A DNA stretch of 26,802 nt from JBDSLU01 sp039916225 (GTDB lineage: Bacteria; Acidobacteriota; Vicinamibacteria; Vicinamibacterales; Vicinamibacteraceae), in NCBI GenBank assembly GCA_039916225.1, contig JBDSLU010000009.1, positions 1 to 26,802 of the forward strand, in the 5' to 3' direction. Positions 14,050 through 24,313 of the stretch are shown here, piece after piece. Each line of letters starts with the position of its first letter. Positions within the stretch are counted from its first letter, which is position 1. The translations under genes were made by a program, and so were the position numbers. Under the pieces are notes generated by a model. It did no database searches. It was not told the DNA's origin and was given only the letters and a program-made list of their open reading frames with translations.

Positions 14050-15611
14050 CCCTGGGCCAGCTCCTCGAACGGACGTCGGGGCTCGTCGCCCTCGATCTCG
14101 TCGCGCCCCTCGGCGCGGCCGATCGCGCGCGTCCGGTCACCGGCGTCGAGTTCGACTCGCGCCGGGTCGTGCCCGGCACCGTCTTCGTCGGCATGAAGGG
14201 CGAGAAGCTCGATGGCGCCGCCTACGCCCAGCAGGCGCTGGTGAAGGGTGCCTGCGCCGTCGTGGCCGAGGCACCGGCCCCGGCCGGCTGGACGCTGCCC
14301 TGGGCGCGCGTCCCCGACGACCATGCCGCCCTGGCGGCGCTGGCGGCGGTGTTCTACGGCCACCCGAGCGACGACCTGCTCGTCGTGGGCATCACCGGCA
14401 CCAACGGCAAGACGACGACCAGCTATCTCACCGCCGGCATCTTCGACGAGGGCGGCGTGCGCTGCGGGCGCCTCGGCACGGTGTCCTACGACGTCGGCGG
14501 CATCGAGCGGGACGCGCCGCGCACGACGCCGGAAGCCACCGACTTCCAGCGCATGCTGCGCGAGATGGCGACCAACGGCTGCGGCGCCTGTGCCGCCGAG
14601 GTGTCGTCGCACGCGCTGGTGCTGAAGCGCGTCGATCACGTCCGTTTCGCCGCCGGCGTCTTCACCAACCTGACCCGCGATCACCTCGACTTCCATCACG
14701 ACATGGGGTCGTACTTCGCGGCCAAGCGCCGCCTGTTCGACCTGCTGCCGCCCGGCGCGACGGCGGCGGTCAACGTCGACGATCCGTACGGCCGCGAGCT
14801 GGCCGGATCGCTCAAGCGCCGCATCACCTTCGGGATCGACGAGCCGGCCGACGTCAACGCCGGACCGTTCGACCTGTCGCTCGACGGCGTCAGCTTCGAA
14901 ATCCAGACCTCGCGTGGCCCGATTCCGGTCCGCTCGACCCTGCCCGGCCGCCCCAACGTCTCGAACATCCTGGCGGCGGCCGCGGTCGCCATCGGGCTCG
15001 ATCTGCCGCATCGGGCGATCCAGCAGGGTATCGCCCGGGTCGACCGCGTGCCCGGCCGGTTCGAGCGCGTCTCGACCGAGCGCGACGACGTCTGCGTGGT
15101 GGTCGACTACGCCCACACTGACGACGCGTTGAAGAACCTGCTCGAGACGGTGCGGCCGATGGCCAAGGGCCGCCTGGTGACGGTCTTCGGCTGCGGCGGC
15201 GAGCGCGATCGATCGAAGCGGCCGCTGATGGGCGCGGTGGCGGCGCGCATGAGCGACCTCGTCGTGCTCACCTCCGACAACCCCCGCGGCGAGGATCCGC
15301 AGACCATCCTCGACGAGATCGTCCGCGGCATCGTGCCGCCCGGCGATCGCCCGGCCGTGCACCACGGCCAGGTGCTGCCGCCGATTCGCGTGACGCCGCA
15401 CCTGTCGATCGTCGACCGCGGCGTGGCCATCGAACGGGCCGTTCGCGAAGCCAAGCCCGGCGACACCGTGCTGATTGCCGGCAAGGGCCACGAGAAGTAC
15501 CAGGTGATCGGCGACAAGTCGCTGCCGTTCGACGACGTCGCGGTGGCTCGCGCCGCGCTCGATCGGCGCGGCTCGAAGAGCGTATCGGTGGCGGGGAAGG
15601 CCGATGACTGA
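14046..15611 (+). CDS. murE: UDP-MurNAc-L-Ala-D-Glu:meso-diaminopimelate ligase MurE
   Basis: A 521-residue ATP-dependent Mur ligase that adds the third residue to the UDP-MurNAc peptide in the cytoplasm. It shows FDSRRVVPGTVFVGMKGEK in the N-terminal UDP-binding domain, the ATP loop GITGTNGKTTT (Lys122), TTPEATD, EVSSHAL and FTNLTRDHLDFH, and PGRFERV before the C-terminal domain. Asp411-Asn-Pro-Arg414 (in TSDNPRGEDP) is the motif associated with meso-diaminopimelate as the added amino acid, as opposed to lysine, so the wall is probably DAP-type. The length is at the upper end of normal. The ATG at 14046 overlaps the ftsI stop by four bases; the 3' end overlaps murF by eight bases. Confidence 0.96.
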   Translation: MTLGQLLERTSGLVALDLVAPLGAADRARPVTGVEFDSRRVVPGTVFVGMKGEKLDGAAYAQQALVKGACAVVAEAPAPAGWTLPWARVPDDHAALAALAAVFYGHPSDDLLVVGITGTNGKTTTSYLTAGIFDEGGVRCGRLGTVSYDVGGIERDAPRTTPEATDFQRMLREMATNGCGACAAEVSSHALVLKRVDHVRFAAGVFTNLTRDHLDFHHDMGSYFAAKRRLFDLLPPGATAAVNVDDPYGRELAGSLKRRITFGIDEPADVNAGPFDLSLDGVSFEIQTSRGPIPVRSTLPGRPNVSNILAAAAVAIGLDLPHRAIQQGIARVDRVPGRFERVSTERDDVCVVVDYAHTDDALKNLLETVRPMAKGRLVTVFGCGGERDRSKRPLMGAVAARMSDLVVLTSDNPRGEDPQTILDEIVRGIVPPGDRPAVHHGQVLPPIRVTPHLSIVDRGVAIERAVREAKPGDTVLIAGKGHEKYQVIGDKSLPFDDVAVARAALDRRGSKSVSVAGKADD

Positions 15612-17025
15612 GCCGGCCCTGACCTTGACCGGAGCGGAAGTGGCCGATGCGAGCGGCGGACGCGTCGTCCGCGGTGACGCCTCGGCGCCGTTCGGCTTCT
15701 TCGGTATCGACTCGCGCGCCATCGTCGCCGGCCAGCTGTTCGTCGCCATCGCCGGCGAGCGTCACGACGGCCATGCGTTCGTCGGCGACGCGCTCGATCG
15801 CGGCGCTCGCGGCGTCGTCGTCGCCGCCGGCCGTGCCGGCGCGGCGGTGGATCGCGAGCCCGCGACGATCGTCGTCGAGGTGCCCGACACCACCCTGGCA
15901 CTGCAGCGCATGGGCCGCGCCATGCGGCGCAAGAGCGGCGCCCGCCTGGTCGCGATCACGGGATCGGCCGGCAAGACCACGACCAAGGAAGTGGCCGCGG
16001 CCTTCCTCGCCTTGCGCCACCGCACCTTCCGCAACCGCGGCAACTTGAACAACCACATCGGCCTGCCGCTGTCGCTCCTCGAGCTCGCCAAGGACGGCGA
16101 GGTGCCCGGCATGGCCGTCGTCGAGCTCGGGATGAGCGCGCCCGGCGAGATCCGCACGCTGCTCGGCATCGCCGAGCCTGACGTGCGCGTGTGGACCAAC
16201 GTCGCCGAGGCGCACCTCGAGCACTTTCCATCGGTCGAGGCGATCGCCGACGCCAAGGCCGAGATCCTCGAAGGCGCCGACGCCGGCTCGGTGCTGGTCG
16301 CCAACGGCGGCGACGCCCGGGTGATGGCGCGCGCGGCGCGCTTCGCCGGCCGCACCGTGACGTTCGACCTCGACCGGCCCGCCGACGTGTCGGCAACGAA
16401 CATCGACTCGCGCGGCATCCGTGGCATGGCCGCCGACGTCTCGACGGCGGAAGGCTCGGTGCGGCTCGAGACGCCGCTGGTCGGCCGCGGTAACCTGGCC
16501 AACGTCCTGGCCGGTCTCGCCGTCGGCCTCGATGCCGGCGTGCCGCTCGACGCCATGGCGGCGCGGGCGGCGACGCTGACGCCGCCGTCGCACCGCGGCG
16601 AAGTGCGAGCGTTTGCGTCCGGCGTCACCGTCATCGACGACGCCTACAACGCCAATCCGCTCGCGGTCGAGCGCGCGCTCGACGTGCTCGGCGCCGAGAC
16701 CGGCAGCCGGCGCGTCGCCGTGCTCGGCGAGATGCTCGAGCTCGGCCCCGAGTCCGCGTCGCTGCACGCGCGCGTCGGCCAGGCCGCGGCCCGCGCCGGC
16801 GTCGCGGTCCTCGTGACGGTTGGCGGCGAGCCCGCTCGCGCCCTCGGGCGCGGCGCCCAGGACGCCGGCCTTGCCGCCGGCGCTGTCCAGCACGCCGCGA
16901 CGAGCGACGAAGCCGCCGACATCGTGGCCGGCCTGGTGCGGCCCGGCGATCTGGTCCTGGTCAAGGGCTCCCGCGGCGTCCGCCTCGAGCGCGTCGTCGA
17001 TCGCCTGGCGGAAGGGGCGCGCTGA
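15604..17025 (+). CDS. murF: UDP-MurNAc-tripeptide:D-alanyl-D-alanine ligase MurF
   Basis: A 473-residue Mur ligase that attaches D-Ala-D-Ala to the UDP-MurNAc tripeptide. Seen in order: FFGIDSRAIVAGQLFVAIAG (32-51) of the N-terminal domain, the ATP loop AITGSAGKTTTKE (117-129, Lys124), RNRGNLNNHIGLPLSLL, VVELGMSAPGEI and WTNVAEAHLEHF, and IDDAYNANP, with GEMLELG and KGSRGVRLE in the C-terminal domain. The N-N-x-x-G-x-P-L and D-D-x-Y-N-A-N-P stretches are diagnostic of MurF. Normal length. Its start overlaps murE by eight bases and its stop shares one base with the mraY start (TGATG). It needs D-Ala-D-Ala, but no ddl gene is in the window. Confidence 0.97.
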   Translation: MTEPALTLTGAEVADASGGRVVRGDASAPFGFFGIDSRAIVAGQLFVAIAGERHDGHAFVGDALDRGARGVVVAAGRAGAAVDREPATIVVEVPDTTLALQRMGRAMRRKSGARLVAITGSAGKTTTKEVAAAFLALRHRTFRNRGNLNNHIGLPLSLLELAKDGEVPGMAVVELGMSAPGEIRTLLGIAEPDVRVWTNVAEAHLEHFPSVEAIADAKAEILEGADAGSVLVANGGDARVMARAARFAGRTVTFDLDRPADVSATNIDSRGIRGMAADVSTAEGSVRLETPLVGRGNLANVLAGLAVGLDAGVPLDAMAARAATLTPPSHRGEVRAFASGVTVIDDAYNANPLAVERALDVLGAETGSRRVAVLGEMLELGPESASLHARVGQAAARAGVAVLVTVGGEPARALGRGAQDAGLAAGAVQHAATSDEAADIVAGLVRPGDLVLVKGSRGVRLERVVDRLAEGAR

Positions 17026-18125
17026 TGCTCTACCACCTGTTTCTCTGGCTGCACAACACCTCGCCGTGGCTCGGCGCGCTGAACGTGACGCGCTACATCA
17101 CGTTCCGCACCGCCGCCGCCAGCATCACCGCGATGCTGATCAGCCTGGTCGTCGGACCGATTGTGATCGCGCGGCTGAAGGGATTCCAGTTCGGCCAGGT
17201 GATCCGCCCCGACGGACCGGCCAGCCACCGGCCCAAGGCGGGCACGCCGACGATGGGCGGCCTGCTGATCCTCGCGGCCGCGATCGTGCCGACGCTGCTC
17301 TGGGCCGATCTGACCAGCCCGTACGTGTGGATCGCCGTCGGGTCGACGGTCGCGTTCGGCGTCGTCGGCTTCCTCGACGACTACCTGAAGATCTCGCGTC
17401 GCTCGCACCACGGCCTGTGGCCCCGCTACAAGATGGGCGGCCAGATCCTCGTCGGCCTGGCGGTCGGGCTGACGCTCTATTACCTGTCCTTCCCCGAACA
17501 CGGCGAGTACCACACCCGGCTGATCGTCCCGTTCCTCAAGGACCGCATCCCCGATCTCGGCTGGGCCTTCGTGCCGTTCGCGGTGCTCGTCCTGGTCAGC
17601 TCGTCGAACACCGTCAACCTCACCGATGGGCTCGACGGGCTCGCCATCAGTGCCTTCGCCGTCGCGGCCGCGGCGTTCACCGCGCTGGCCTACGTCACCG
17701 GCCACAAGGTGTTCGCCAGCTACCTGCTGATCGTGCCGTTCACGCCGGCCGCCGAGATCACGGTGTTCTGCGGCGCGCTGGTCGGCGCCAGCCTCGGCTT
17801 CCTCTGGTTCAATTCCTACCCGGCGGAAGTGTTCATGGGAGACGTGGGCTCGCTGGCGCTCGGCGGCGCGCTCGGCACCGTCGCCTTGCTCATCAAGCAG
17901 GAACTGCTGCTGCCGATCGTGGGCGGCCTGTTCGTGCTCGAAGGCCTGTCGGTGATCCTCCAGGTCGCCTCGTTCAAGCTGACCGGCAAGCGCATCTTCC
18001 GGATGGCGCCGCTGCACCACCACTTCGAGCTCGTCGGCTGGAGCGAGCCGAAGGTCTACGCGCGCTTCATCATCGTCGCGATCGTGTTCGCGCTCACCAG
18101 CCTGGCCACCCTGAAGCTGCGATGA
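17025..18125 (+). CDS. mraY: Phospho-N-acetylmuramoyl-pentapeptide transferase MraY
   Basis: A 366-residue inner-membrane enzyme with about ten transmembrane helices. It transfers phospho-MurNAc-pentapeptide from UDP to undecaprenyl phosphate, forming lipid I. Conserved parts: IRPDGPASHRPKAGTPTMGG (60-79), FLDDYLKISRR with the magnesium-binding Asp118/Asp119, NTVNLTDGLDGLA (195-207, Asp201 and Asp204), FMGDVGSLALGG, and MAPLHHHFEL near the C-terminus. Length and all catalytic motifs are normal. The segment between residues 157 and 180 (FPEHGEYHTRLIVPFLKD) is the usual periplasmic loop. It sits between murF and murD with one-base and four-base overlaps. Confidence 0.98.
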   Translation: MLYHLFLWLHNTSPWLGALNVTRYITFRTAAASITAMLISLVVGPIVIARLKGFQFGQVIRPDGPASHRPKAGTPTMGGLLILAAAIVPTLLWADLTSPYVWIAVGSTVAFGVVGFLDDYLKISRRSHHGLWPRYKMGGQILVGLAVGLTLYYLSFPEHGEYHTRLIVPFLKDRIPDLGWAFVPFAVLVLVSSSNTVNLTDGLDGLAISAFAVAAAAFTALAYVTGHKVFASYLLIVPFTPAAEITVFCGALVGASLGFLWFNSYPAEVFMGDVGSLALGGALGTVALLIKQELLLPIVGGLFVLEGLSVILQVASFKLTGKRIFRMAPLHHHFELVGWSEPKVYARFIIVAIVFALTSLATLKLR

Positions 18126-19504
18126 CCACGACCTCCACCTTCAGCGTGTCGGGACAGCGGGTCGTCGTCGTCGGCGCCGCGCGGAGCGGCGTCGCGGCCG
18201 CCCACCTGCTGGCAGCACGCGGGGCGAGCGTGGTTCTGACCGATACGCGCGAGACGATCGAACCGGCCGACGAACTGCGGCGGGCCGGCGTCGTCCTCGA
18301 GCTCGGCGGTCACCGTCCCGAAACGCTGTCCGGTGCCGACCTGATCGTGCTGAGCCCGGGCGTCTCGCCCCGTCAGGCCGACGTCGCGGCCGCCCGCGCT
18401 GCCGGCGTGCCCGTCATCGGCGAAGTGGAGCTGGCGTCGCGTTGGCTGGTCGGCCGCATCGTCGCCGTGACCGGCACCAAGGGCAAGTCGACGACCACGA
18501 CGCTGATCGGGCGCATGCTCGAAGCCGGCGGCCTGAAGGCCTCGGTCGGCGGCAACATCGGCGTGCCGCTGTCGACTCAGGTCGCCGCCTCCGCCCCCGA
18601 CGTGATCCACGTCGTCGAAGCGAGCAGCTTCCAGCTCGAGACGACCGAGCAGTTCCGGCCGTGGATCGCCGTGCTGCTGAACCTGTCGGCCGATCACCTC
18701 GACCGGCACGCGTCGCTCGAGGAGTACGCCGCGGCCAAGGGCCGCATCTTCGCCAACCAGCAGGCCGACGACTACGCCATCGTCAACGTCGACGATCTGC
18801 CGTCGCGGGCCCTGGCCCGGACGCAGGCGCGGTTCCTGCCGCTCAGTCCGTCGGCGGCGATTGCCGACGGCATCGTGGTGACGGCGGACATGATCGCCCA
18901 CCGCCGCGGCAACGTCGATACGCCACTGGTGCCAGTCTCGGCGGTGCGGCTGCTCGGTCGCCACCTGCTCACCGACGTGGCGGCGGCGGCCGCGGTCGCC
19001 GAAATCGCCGGCGTCGCACCGGACGCGATGGTGCGCGCGGTCGAAGGGTTTACCGGGCTGGAGCACGCGCTCGAGCGGGTCTCCTCGATCCAGGGCGTCG
19101 CCTTCGTCAACGACTCGAAGGCCACCAACATCGAATCGGCGGCGCGGGCCATCGAGAGCATCGACGAAGGGTTGGTCGTGATCCTCGGCGGGCGGTTCAA
19201 GGGCGGCGACTTCGCCGCGCTGCGGGCGCCCCTCGTGGCGCGCCAGGCGACGGTCGTGACGATCGGGGAAGCGTCGCCGCTGATCGCCGCGGCGCTGACG
19301 TCGTCGGTGCCGGTACGGCTGGCCGCGTCGATGGACGAAGCGGTTCGCATCGGGTTCGCCTCGGCGCCGCCGGGCGGAACCGTGCTGCTCGCGCCGGCGT
19401 GCGCGAGCTTCGACATGTTCGCGGATTACGCCGAGCGCGGCCGACGGTTCAAGGATGCCGTCGCCAGGTTGGCGTTCGAGGTGAAGGACGTGCGTGAGCA
19501 GTGA
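18122..19504 (+). CDS. murD: UDP-MurNAc-L-alanine:D-glutamate ligase MurD
   Basis: A 460-residue Mur ligase that adds D-glutamate to UDP-MurNAc-L-Ala. Motifs: VVVVGAARSGVAAAHLL (14-30), LSPGVSP (77-83), the ATP loop VTGTKGKSTTT (116-126, Lys122), GGNIGVPL, EASSFQLETTEQF, NLSADHLDRH, NDSKATN in the C-terminal domain, ILGGRFKGGDF, and the final LAPACASFDMFADYAERGRR. Length is normal. The start overlaps mraY by four bases. The last codons (VREQ and stop) lie inside the left arm of a 135-bp inverted-repeat element, so the extreme C-terminus may have been rewritten by that element; the conserved core ends before it. Confidence 0.97.
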   Translation: MTTTSTFSVSGQRVVVVGAARSGVAAAHLLAARGASVVLTDTRETIEPADELRRAGVVLELGGHRPETLSGADLIVLSPGVSPRQADVAAARAAGVPVIGEVELASRWLVGRIVAVTGTKGKSTTTTLIGRMLEAGGLKASVGGNIGVPLSTQVAASAPDVIHVVEASSFQLETTEQFRPWIAVLLNLSADHLDRHASLEEYAAAKGRIFANQQADDYAIVNVDDLPSRALARTQARFLPLSPSAAIADGIVVTADMIAHRRGNVDTPLVPVSAVRLLGRHLLTDVAAAAAVAEIAGVAPDAMVRAVEGFTGLEHALERVSSIQGVAFVNDSKATNIESAARAIESIDEGLVVILGGRFKGGDFAALRAPLVARQATVVTIGEASPLIAAALTSSVPVRLAASMDEAVRIGFASAPPGGTVLLAPACASFDMFADYAERGRRFKDAVARLAFEVKDVREQ

Positions 19505-19624
19505 GCAGTCATCAGTCAGGCCGCGGCGATGACGAACTGACCGCTGGGAACACAGGCTGCCCTGGCCTGTGAGGTCGGTGTCCCGTCCCACGGTGGGGCT
19601 GATGACTGCTGACTGTTCACGCAC
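19490..19624. repeat. 135-bp palindromic element overlapping the murD stop
   Basis: Outer arms 19490-19517 and 19597-19624 are inverted repeats matching at 25 of 28 positions. The arms have a 7-base periodicity: GTGAGCA, GTGAGCA, GTCATCA on the left; CTGATGA, CTGCTGA, CTGTTCA on the right. Inside is a perfect 7-bp stem, CACAGGC (19551-19557) with GCCTGTG (19565-19571), loop of 7. Between the levels, ACCGCTGGGA (19540-19549) can pair imperfectly with the TCCCGTCCCACGGT segment ending at 19594. The whole can fold as one long branched hairpin. There is no ORF of note. It resembles a MITE-like or REP-type repeat, but no second copy exists in the window. Confidence 0.65.
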
Positions 19625-19625
19625 G

Positions 19626-19684
19626 CCACTCCGACGACTCCGGAGTGGTCGGGAAGAAATCGCCGGTCGATCCGGAGTCGTCGG
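19626..19684 (+). promoter_or_regulatory. Two mutually exclusive hairpins upstream of ftsW
   Basis: CCACTCCG (19626-19633) pairs perfectly with CGGAGTGG (19641-19648), with a 7-base loop. The segment CCGACGACTCCGGA (19631-19644) also pairs perfectly over 14 bp with TCCGGAGTCGTCGG (19671-19684). Both cannot form at once, an attenuator-like layout. There is no T-run after either stem, so termination would not be intrinsic. No good promoter was found in 19625-19750: TTGGCA at 19686 lacks a matching -10. Confidence 0.4.
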
Positions 19685-19750
19685 GTTGGCACCGTCGGGT
19701 TTCTCGGACGACTACGGTCGAGTCTTTAGGGTTCGCAAGAAGGAAGTTGC

Positions 19751-20890
19751 ATGGCACGCACGCTGCGATCGGACAAGGGGCTCTTTCTCGCCGTGCTGTT
19801 CCTCGTCTGCGTCAGCGCAGTCATGGTGTCGAGCGCCTCGGCGGCGGCGGCGCTGCAGAACAACTGGCACGTCATCCGCTACCTGTTCAAGCAGAGCACC
19901 TGGGTCATCGCCGGCTTCCTGCTGATGGCCGTGACGATGAAGATCAACTACCGCGGCTACCAGCAGCCGTTCGTGATCTGGGCCGGGCTCGGCATCATCG
20001 CGGTCAGCCTGCTGATCGTCCTGGTGGCGGCGCCGGAGATCAACGGCAGCAAGCGCTGGTTCGGCATCGGCGGCATCGGCGTCCAGCCGTCGGAGTTCGC
20101 CAAACTCGCGCTCGTCCTCTTCCTTGCCGACCTGATGGCGCGGCGGATGGACAAGGTCAACGACATGACGGCGGTGGTGGTGCCGGTGGGGATGGTCCTC
20201 GGCGGCCTGGTCGGCCTGACCCTGCTGCAGCCGGACCTCGGCACCTCGGCGTTCCTGGTGATGCTGTCGGTGGTGATGATCTTCGCGGCCGGCCTGCACT
20301 ACCGCTACCTGCTCGGCGTCGCCGCCTGCGGGCTGCCGGCGCTGGCCGCCCTGATCCTGCTGTCGCCGCGACGCGAGGAGCGGCTCGAGCGGATCATGAT
20401 GTGGATCAACCCGTGGGCCGACGCGGCCGGCGGTGGCTTCCAGATCATCCAGTCGTTCATCGCCATCGGCTCGGGCGGCATCACCGGCCGCGGCTTCATG
20501 CAGGGCCTGCAGAAGATCGGCTTCCTGCCGGAGTCGAACACCGACTTCATCTACGCCGTCATCGGCGAGGAGTTCGGGCTGATCGGCACGACGCTCGTCC
20601 TGCTGGCCTTCTTCGTCATCGCCTGGCGCGGCTACCGCGTCGCGACGACGATGCCCGACACCTACGGATCGTTCCTGGCGCTCGGCCTGACCACGCTGCT
20701 GGCCGCGCAGGCGCTGGCCAACATCAGCGTGGTGATCGGCGTGCTGCCCAACAAGGGGCTGCCGCTGCCGTTCGTCAGCGCCGGCGGATCGTCGATGTTC
20801 GTGTCGATGCTGGCGGTCGGGATGCTGCTGAACCTGTCGCAGCACACCGCGCCGCGGCTGGTCGGCGGGATGAGAGCGGCGGAGGCCTAG
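19751..20890 (+). CDS. ftsW: Septal peptidoglycan glycosyltransferase FtsW (SEDS family)
   Basis: A 379-residue membrane protein with about ten transmembrane helices that polymerises lipid II at the septum with FtsI. Characteristic stretches: SASAAAALQNNWHVIRYLFK (28-47), NGSKRWFGIGGIGVQPSEFAKLAL, LLQPDLGTS, WINPWADAAGGGFQIIQS, GSGGITGRGF, LPESNTDFIYAVIGEEFGL (with the conserved Asp of the SEDS catalytic site), and GVLPNKGLPLPFVSAGGSS near the C-terminus. The ATG at 19751 has AAGGA six to seven bases upstream, a strong site. It is the first gene after the only large gap in the cluster (246 bases after murD), so it may be separately regulated. Normal length; RodA is the paralogue, but position and sequence favour FtsW. 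Confidence 0.95.
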   Translation: MARTLRSDKGLFLAVLFLVCVSAVMVSSASAAAALQNNWHVIRYLFKQSTWVIAGFLLMAVTMKINYRGYQQPFVIWAGLGIIAVSLLIVLVAAPEINGSKRWFGIGGIGVQPSEFAKLALVLFLADLMARRMDKVNDMTAVVVPVGMVLGGLVGLTLLQPDLGTSAFLVMLSVVMIFAAGLHYRYLLGVAACGLPALAALILLSPRREERLERIMMWINPWADAAGGGFQIIQSFIAIGSGGITGRGFMQGLQKIGFLPESNTDFIYAVIGEEFGLIGTTLVLLAFFVIAWRGYRVATTMPDTYGSFLALGLTTLLAAQALANISVVIGVLPNKGLPLPFVSAGGSSMFVSMLAVGMLLNLSQHTAPRLVGGMRAAEA

Positions 20891-20897
20891 CCTGTCG

Positions 20898-22009
20898 ATG
20901 AGCGACACCAGCCTGCGCGTCGTGATCGCCGGGGGCGGCACCGGGGGACACCTGTTCCCGGGCCTGGCCATCGCCCGGGAGATCCTCGCGCGCCGGCCCG
21001 ACGCCGTCGTCACCTTCGCCGGGACCGCCCGCGGCATCGAGGCGCGGGCCGTGCCCGCCGCCGGCTTCGCGCTCGACACCATCCGCAGCCTGGGACTGAA
21101 AGGGAAGTCGCCGGTGGCGCTCGCCCGTGGCGTGGCGACGCTGCCGCTCTCCGCCGTCGATGCGATGGGCGTGATCGCCCGGCGCCGGCCGCACGTCGTC
21201 GTCGGTGTCGGGGGCTACAGCTCGGGGCCGATCGCGGTCGCCGCGTGGCTGCGCCGCGTCCCGGTCCTGCTGCACGAACAGAACGCCCAGGCCGGCCTCA
21301 CCAATCGTCTCGTGGCCCGTCTCGCCCGCGCCATCGCCCTCACCTACGACCAGACCTCGGCGGGCTTCGGCGAGAAGAGCTTCGTCAGCGGGAACCCGGT
21401 TCGCCCCCAGTTCCTGCACGTCGGGCCCGAGCCAGCGGGGGCGAGAAGGGTGCTCATCTTTGGCGGCTCCCAAGGCGCGCACGCGATCAACCTGGCCGTG
21501 GTCGAGGCAGCATCGCAGCTGGCGAGGGCCACGCCACCTCCGCACGTCACGCACCAGACCGGTGAGCGGGATCTCGCCGAGGTTCGGGAAGGCCTGGCGC
21601 GGGCCGGCCTGGCGGCCCGGGTGGAACCCTTCCTCGATCGCATGGACGAGGAGATGAGCGCGGCGAGCGTGATCGTCTGCCGCGCCGGGTCGACGACGCT
21701 GGCCGAGATCGCCGCCGTCGGGCGCGCCGCGATCCTCGTGCCGCTGCCGACCGCGACCGACGATCACCAACGCAAGAACGCCGCGGCGCTGTCGAGCGTC
21801 GGCGCCGCCGAGCTGCTCGAGCAGCGCGAGCTGACCGGGGCCACGCTGGCCACGCGCATCCTCGCCCTGCTCGACGACGAACCGCGACGGGCTCAGCTCG
21901 CTGCCGCCGTCAAGCGCTTCGCCCGGCCGGACGCCGCGCGCGTCATCGTCGATCGGGTGCTCGAGATCGCCCAGCCGTCCGTCGCGAAGGGTGTGCCTGC
22001 GGGCGCGTG

Positions 22010-22010
<1 letters not shown>
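20898..22010 (+). CDS. murG: Undecaprenyl-PP-MurNAc-pentapeptide GlcNAc transferase MurG
   Basis: A 370-residue GT-B enzyme of family 28 that adds GlcNAc to lipid I, giving lipid II, at the cytoplasmic membrane face. Motifs: the N-terminal loop IAGGGTGGHLFPGLAIA (10-26), GVGGYSSGP (family G-loop), LHEQNAQAGLTNR, SGNPVR, LIFGGSQGAHAIN, and in the UDP-GlcNAc site CRAGSTTLAEIAAVGRAAILVP followed by DDHQRKNAAAL. Normal length. The start is seven bases after the ftsW stop; GGAGG at 20881-20885 is twelve bases from the ATG, rather far. Its stop overlaps the murC start. Confidence 0.97.
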
Positions 22011-23406
<1,396 letters not shown>

Positions 23407-23407
<1 letters not shown>

Positions 23408-24288
23408 TGGCGGTCAAGGTGAAGGCGCCGTCGGACAAGCGTTTCAAGCGCGGCCGGGTCAAGACGCCGCGCAAGGCCGCGCGCCGCTGGGCCGGACTGA
23501 TCCGGCCCCTGGCGAAGTGGTCGGTGGTGGTGCTGCTGGTTGCCTATGCGACCGGGCGGGTGCTGGCCCTGGTCACCGAGGCGCCGGCGCTGCGCATCAG
23601 CCACATCGTCGTCCAGGGGCATCGCCACCTGACGCCGGCCGACGTCCTGTCGCGGGTGCGCATGCTCGAGGGACAAAACATCGTGCGCGCCGATCTGGAA
23701 GTGGCGCGCCGCCGCCTGCTCGGCTCGCCGTGGATCGCCGACGCCACGCTGCGCCGGCAGCTGCCGGCGACGATCGAGATCCACATCGAAGAGCGTGAGC
23801 CGGTCGCCCTCGCCCGACTGGCCCGCGGCGGGCTGCAGCTCGTCGCCGGTGACGGCATGGTGCTCGGCCCGGTCGGCGCGGCCCAGGCCGGCTTCGATTT
23901 GCCGATCGTCGAGGGCCTGACGGCGCTGCCGGGACGCTCGCTATCCGGCCCCGGCGTCGGCATCGGCGTGCCGGCGCGGGTCGACACCGAGCGCGCCGGA
24001 CTGGTCGGGCGCCTGGTCGAATCGCTCCGCGAGGAGGAAGGGCTGCTGGCGCTGGTGTCGGAGGTCGACGTCAGCGACGTCGAGGACGCCGTGGTGCTGC
24101 TCGGCGACGACCCGGCCCGCGTCCACCTGGGCCACGAAGACTTTGCGCGCCGCGTGCGCGCCTATCGCGATCTGGCTCCGACGCTGCTTCAGCACGTCGA
24201 CGCCATCGACTCGGCGGACGTGCGCTACGACAGGCACGTGTTCGTCAGACCGGCACGTGGCCGCGCGGTGGCCGCGGGACAGCCGTAG
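23407..24288 (+). CDS. ftsQ: Cell division protein FtsQ
   Basis: A 293-residue bitopic membrane protein. A basic cytoplasmic N-terminus of about 35 residues rich in Lys/Arg precedes one transmembrane helix (about 37-55). A POTRA domain follows (about 60-131): LRISHIVVQGHRHLTPADVL, then the alpha/beta stretch with SPWIADATLRRQLPATIEIH and IEEREPVALARL, a strong FtsQ/DivIB signature. The C-terminal beta domain is present. FtsQ links cytoplasmic and periplasmic divisome parts and recruits FtsL/FtsB. The ATG shares one base with the murC stop (TGATG). It ends 25 bases before ftsA. Confidence 0.92.
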
Positions 24289-24301
24289 GGGCAAGGACGG
24301 A

Positions 24302-24306
24302 AGGGG
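24302..24306 (+). promoter_or_regulatory. Ribosome-binding site of ftsA
   Basis: The purine run around AGGGG ends seven bases before the ATG at 24314. It fixes the ftsA start, since the frame stays open back to 24143 inside ftsQ. Confidence 0.6.
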
Positions 24307-24313
24307 ACAGGCA

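Noticed and set aside
14022..15749. Minus-strand ORF (575 codons) opposite murE
   Set aside because: Shadow frame of murE with no recognisable domain.
16820..19504. Extended murD frame starting inside murF
   Set aside because: Residues before the ATG at 18122 are shadow of murF and mraY; MurD motifs begin right after 18122.
19490..19624. Heptad repeats as a CRISPR or transposon end with terminal inverted repeats for a transposase gene
   Set aside because: No spacer-repeat structure, no coding capacity inside, no obvious target-site duplication recognised by eye.
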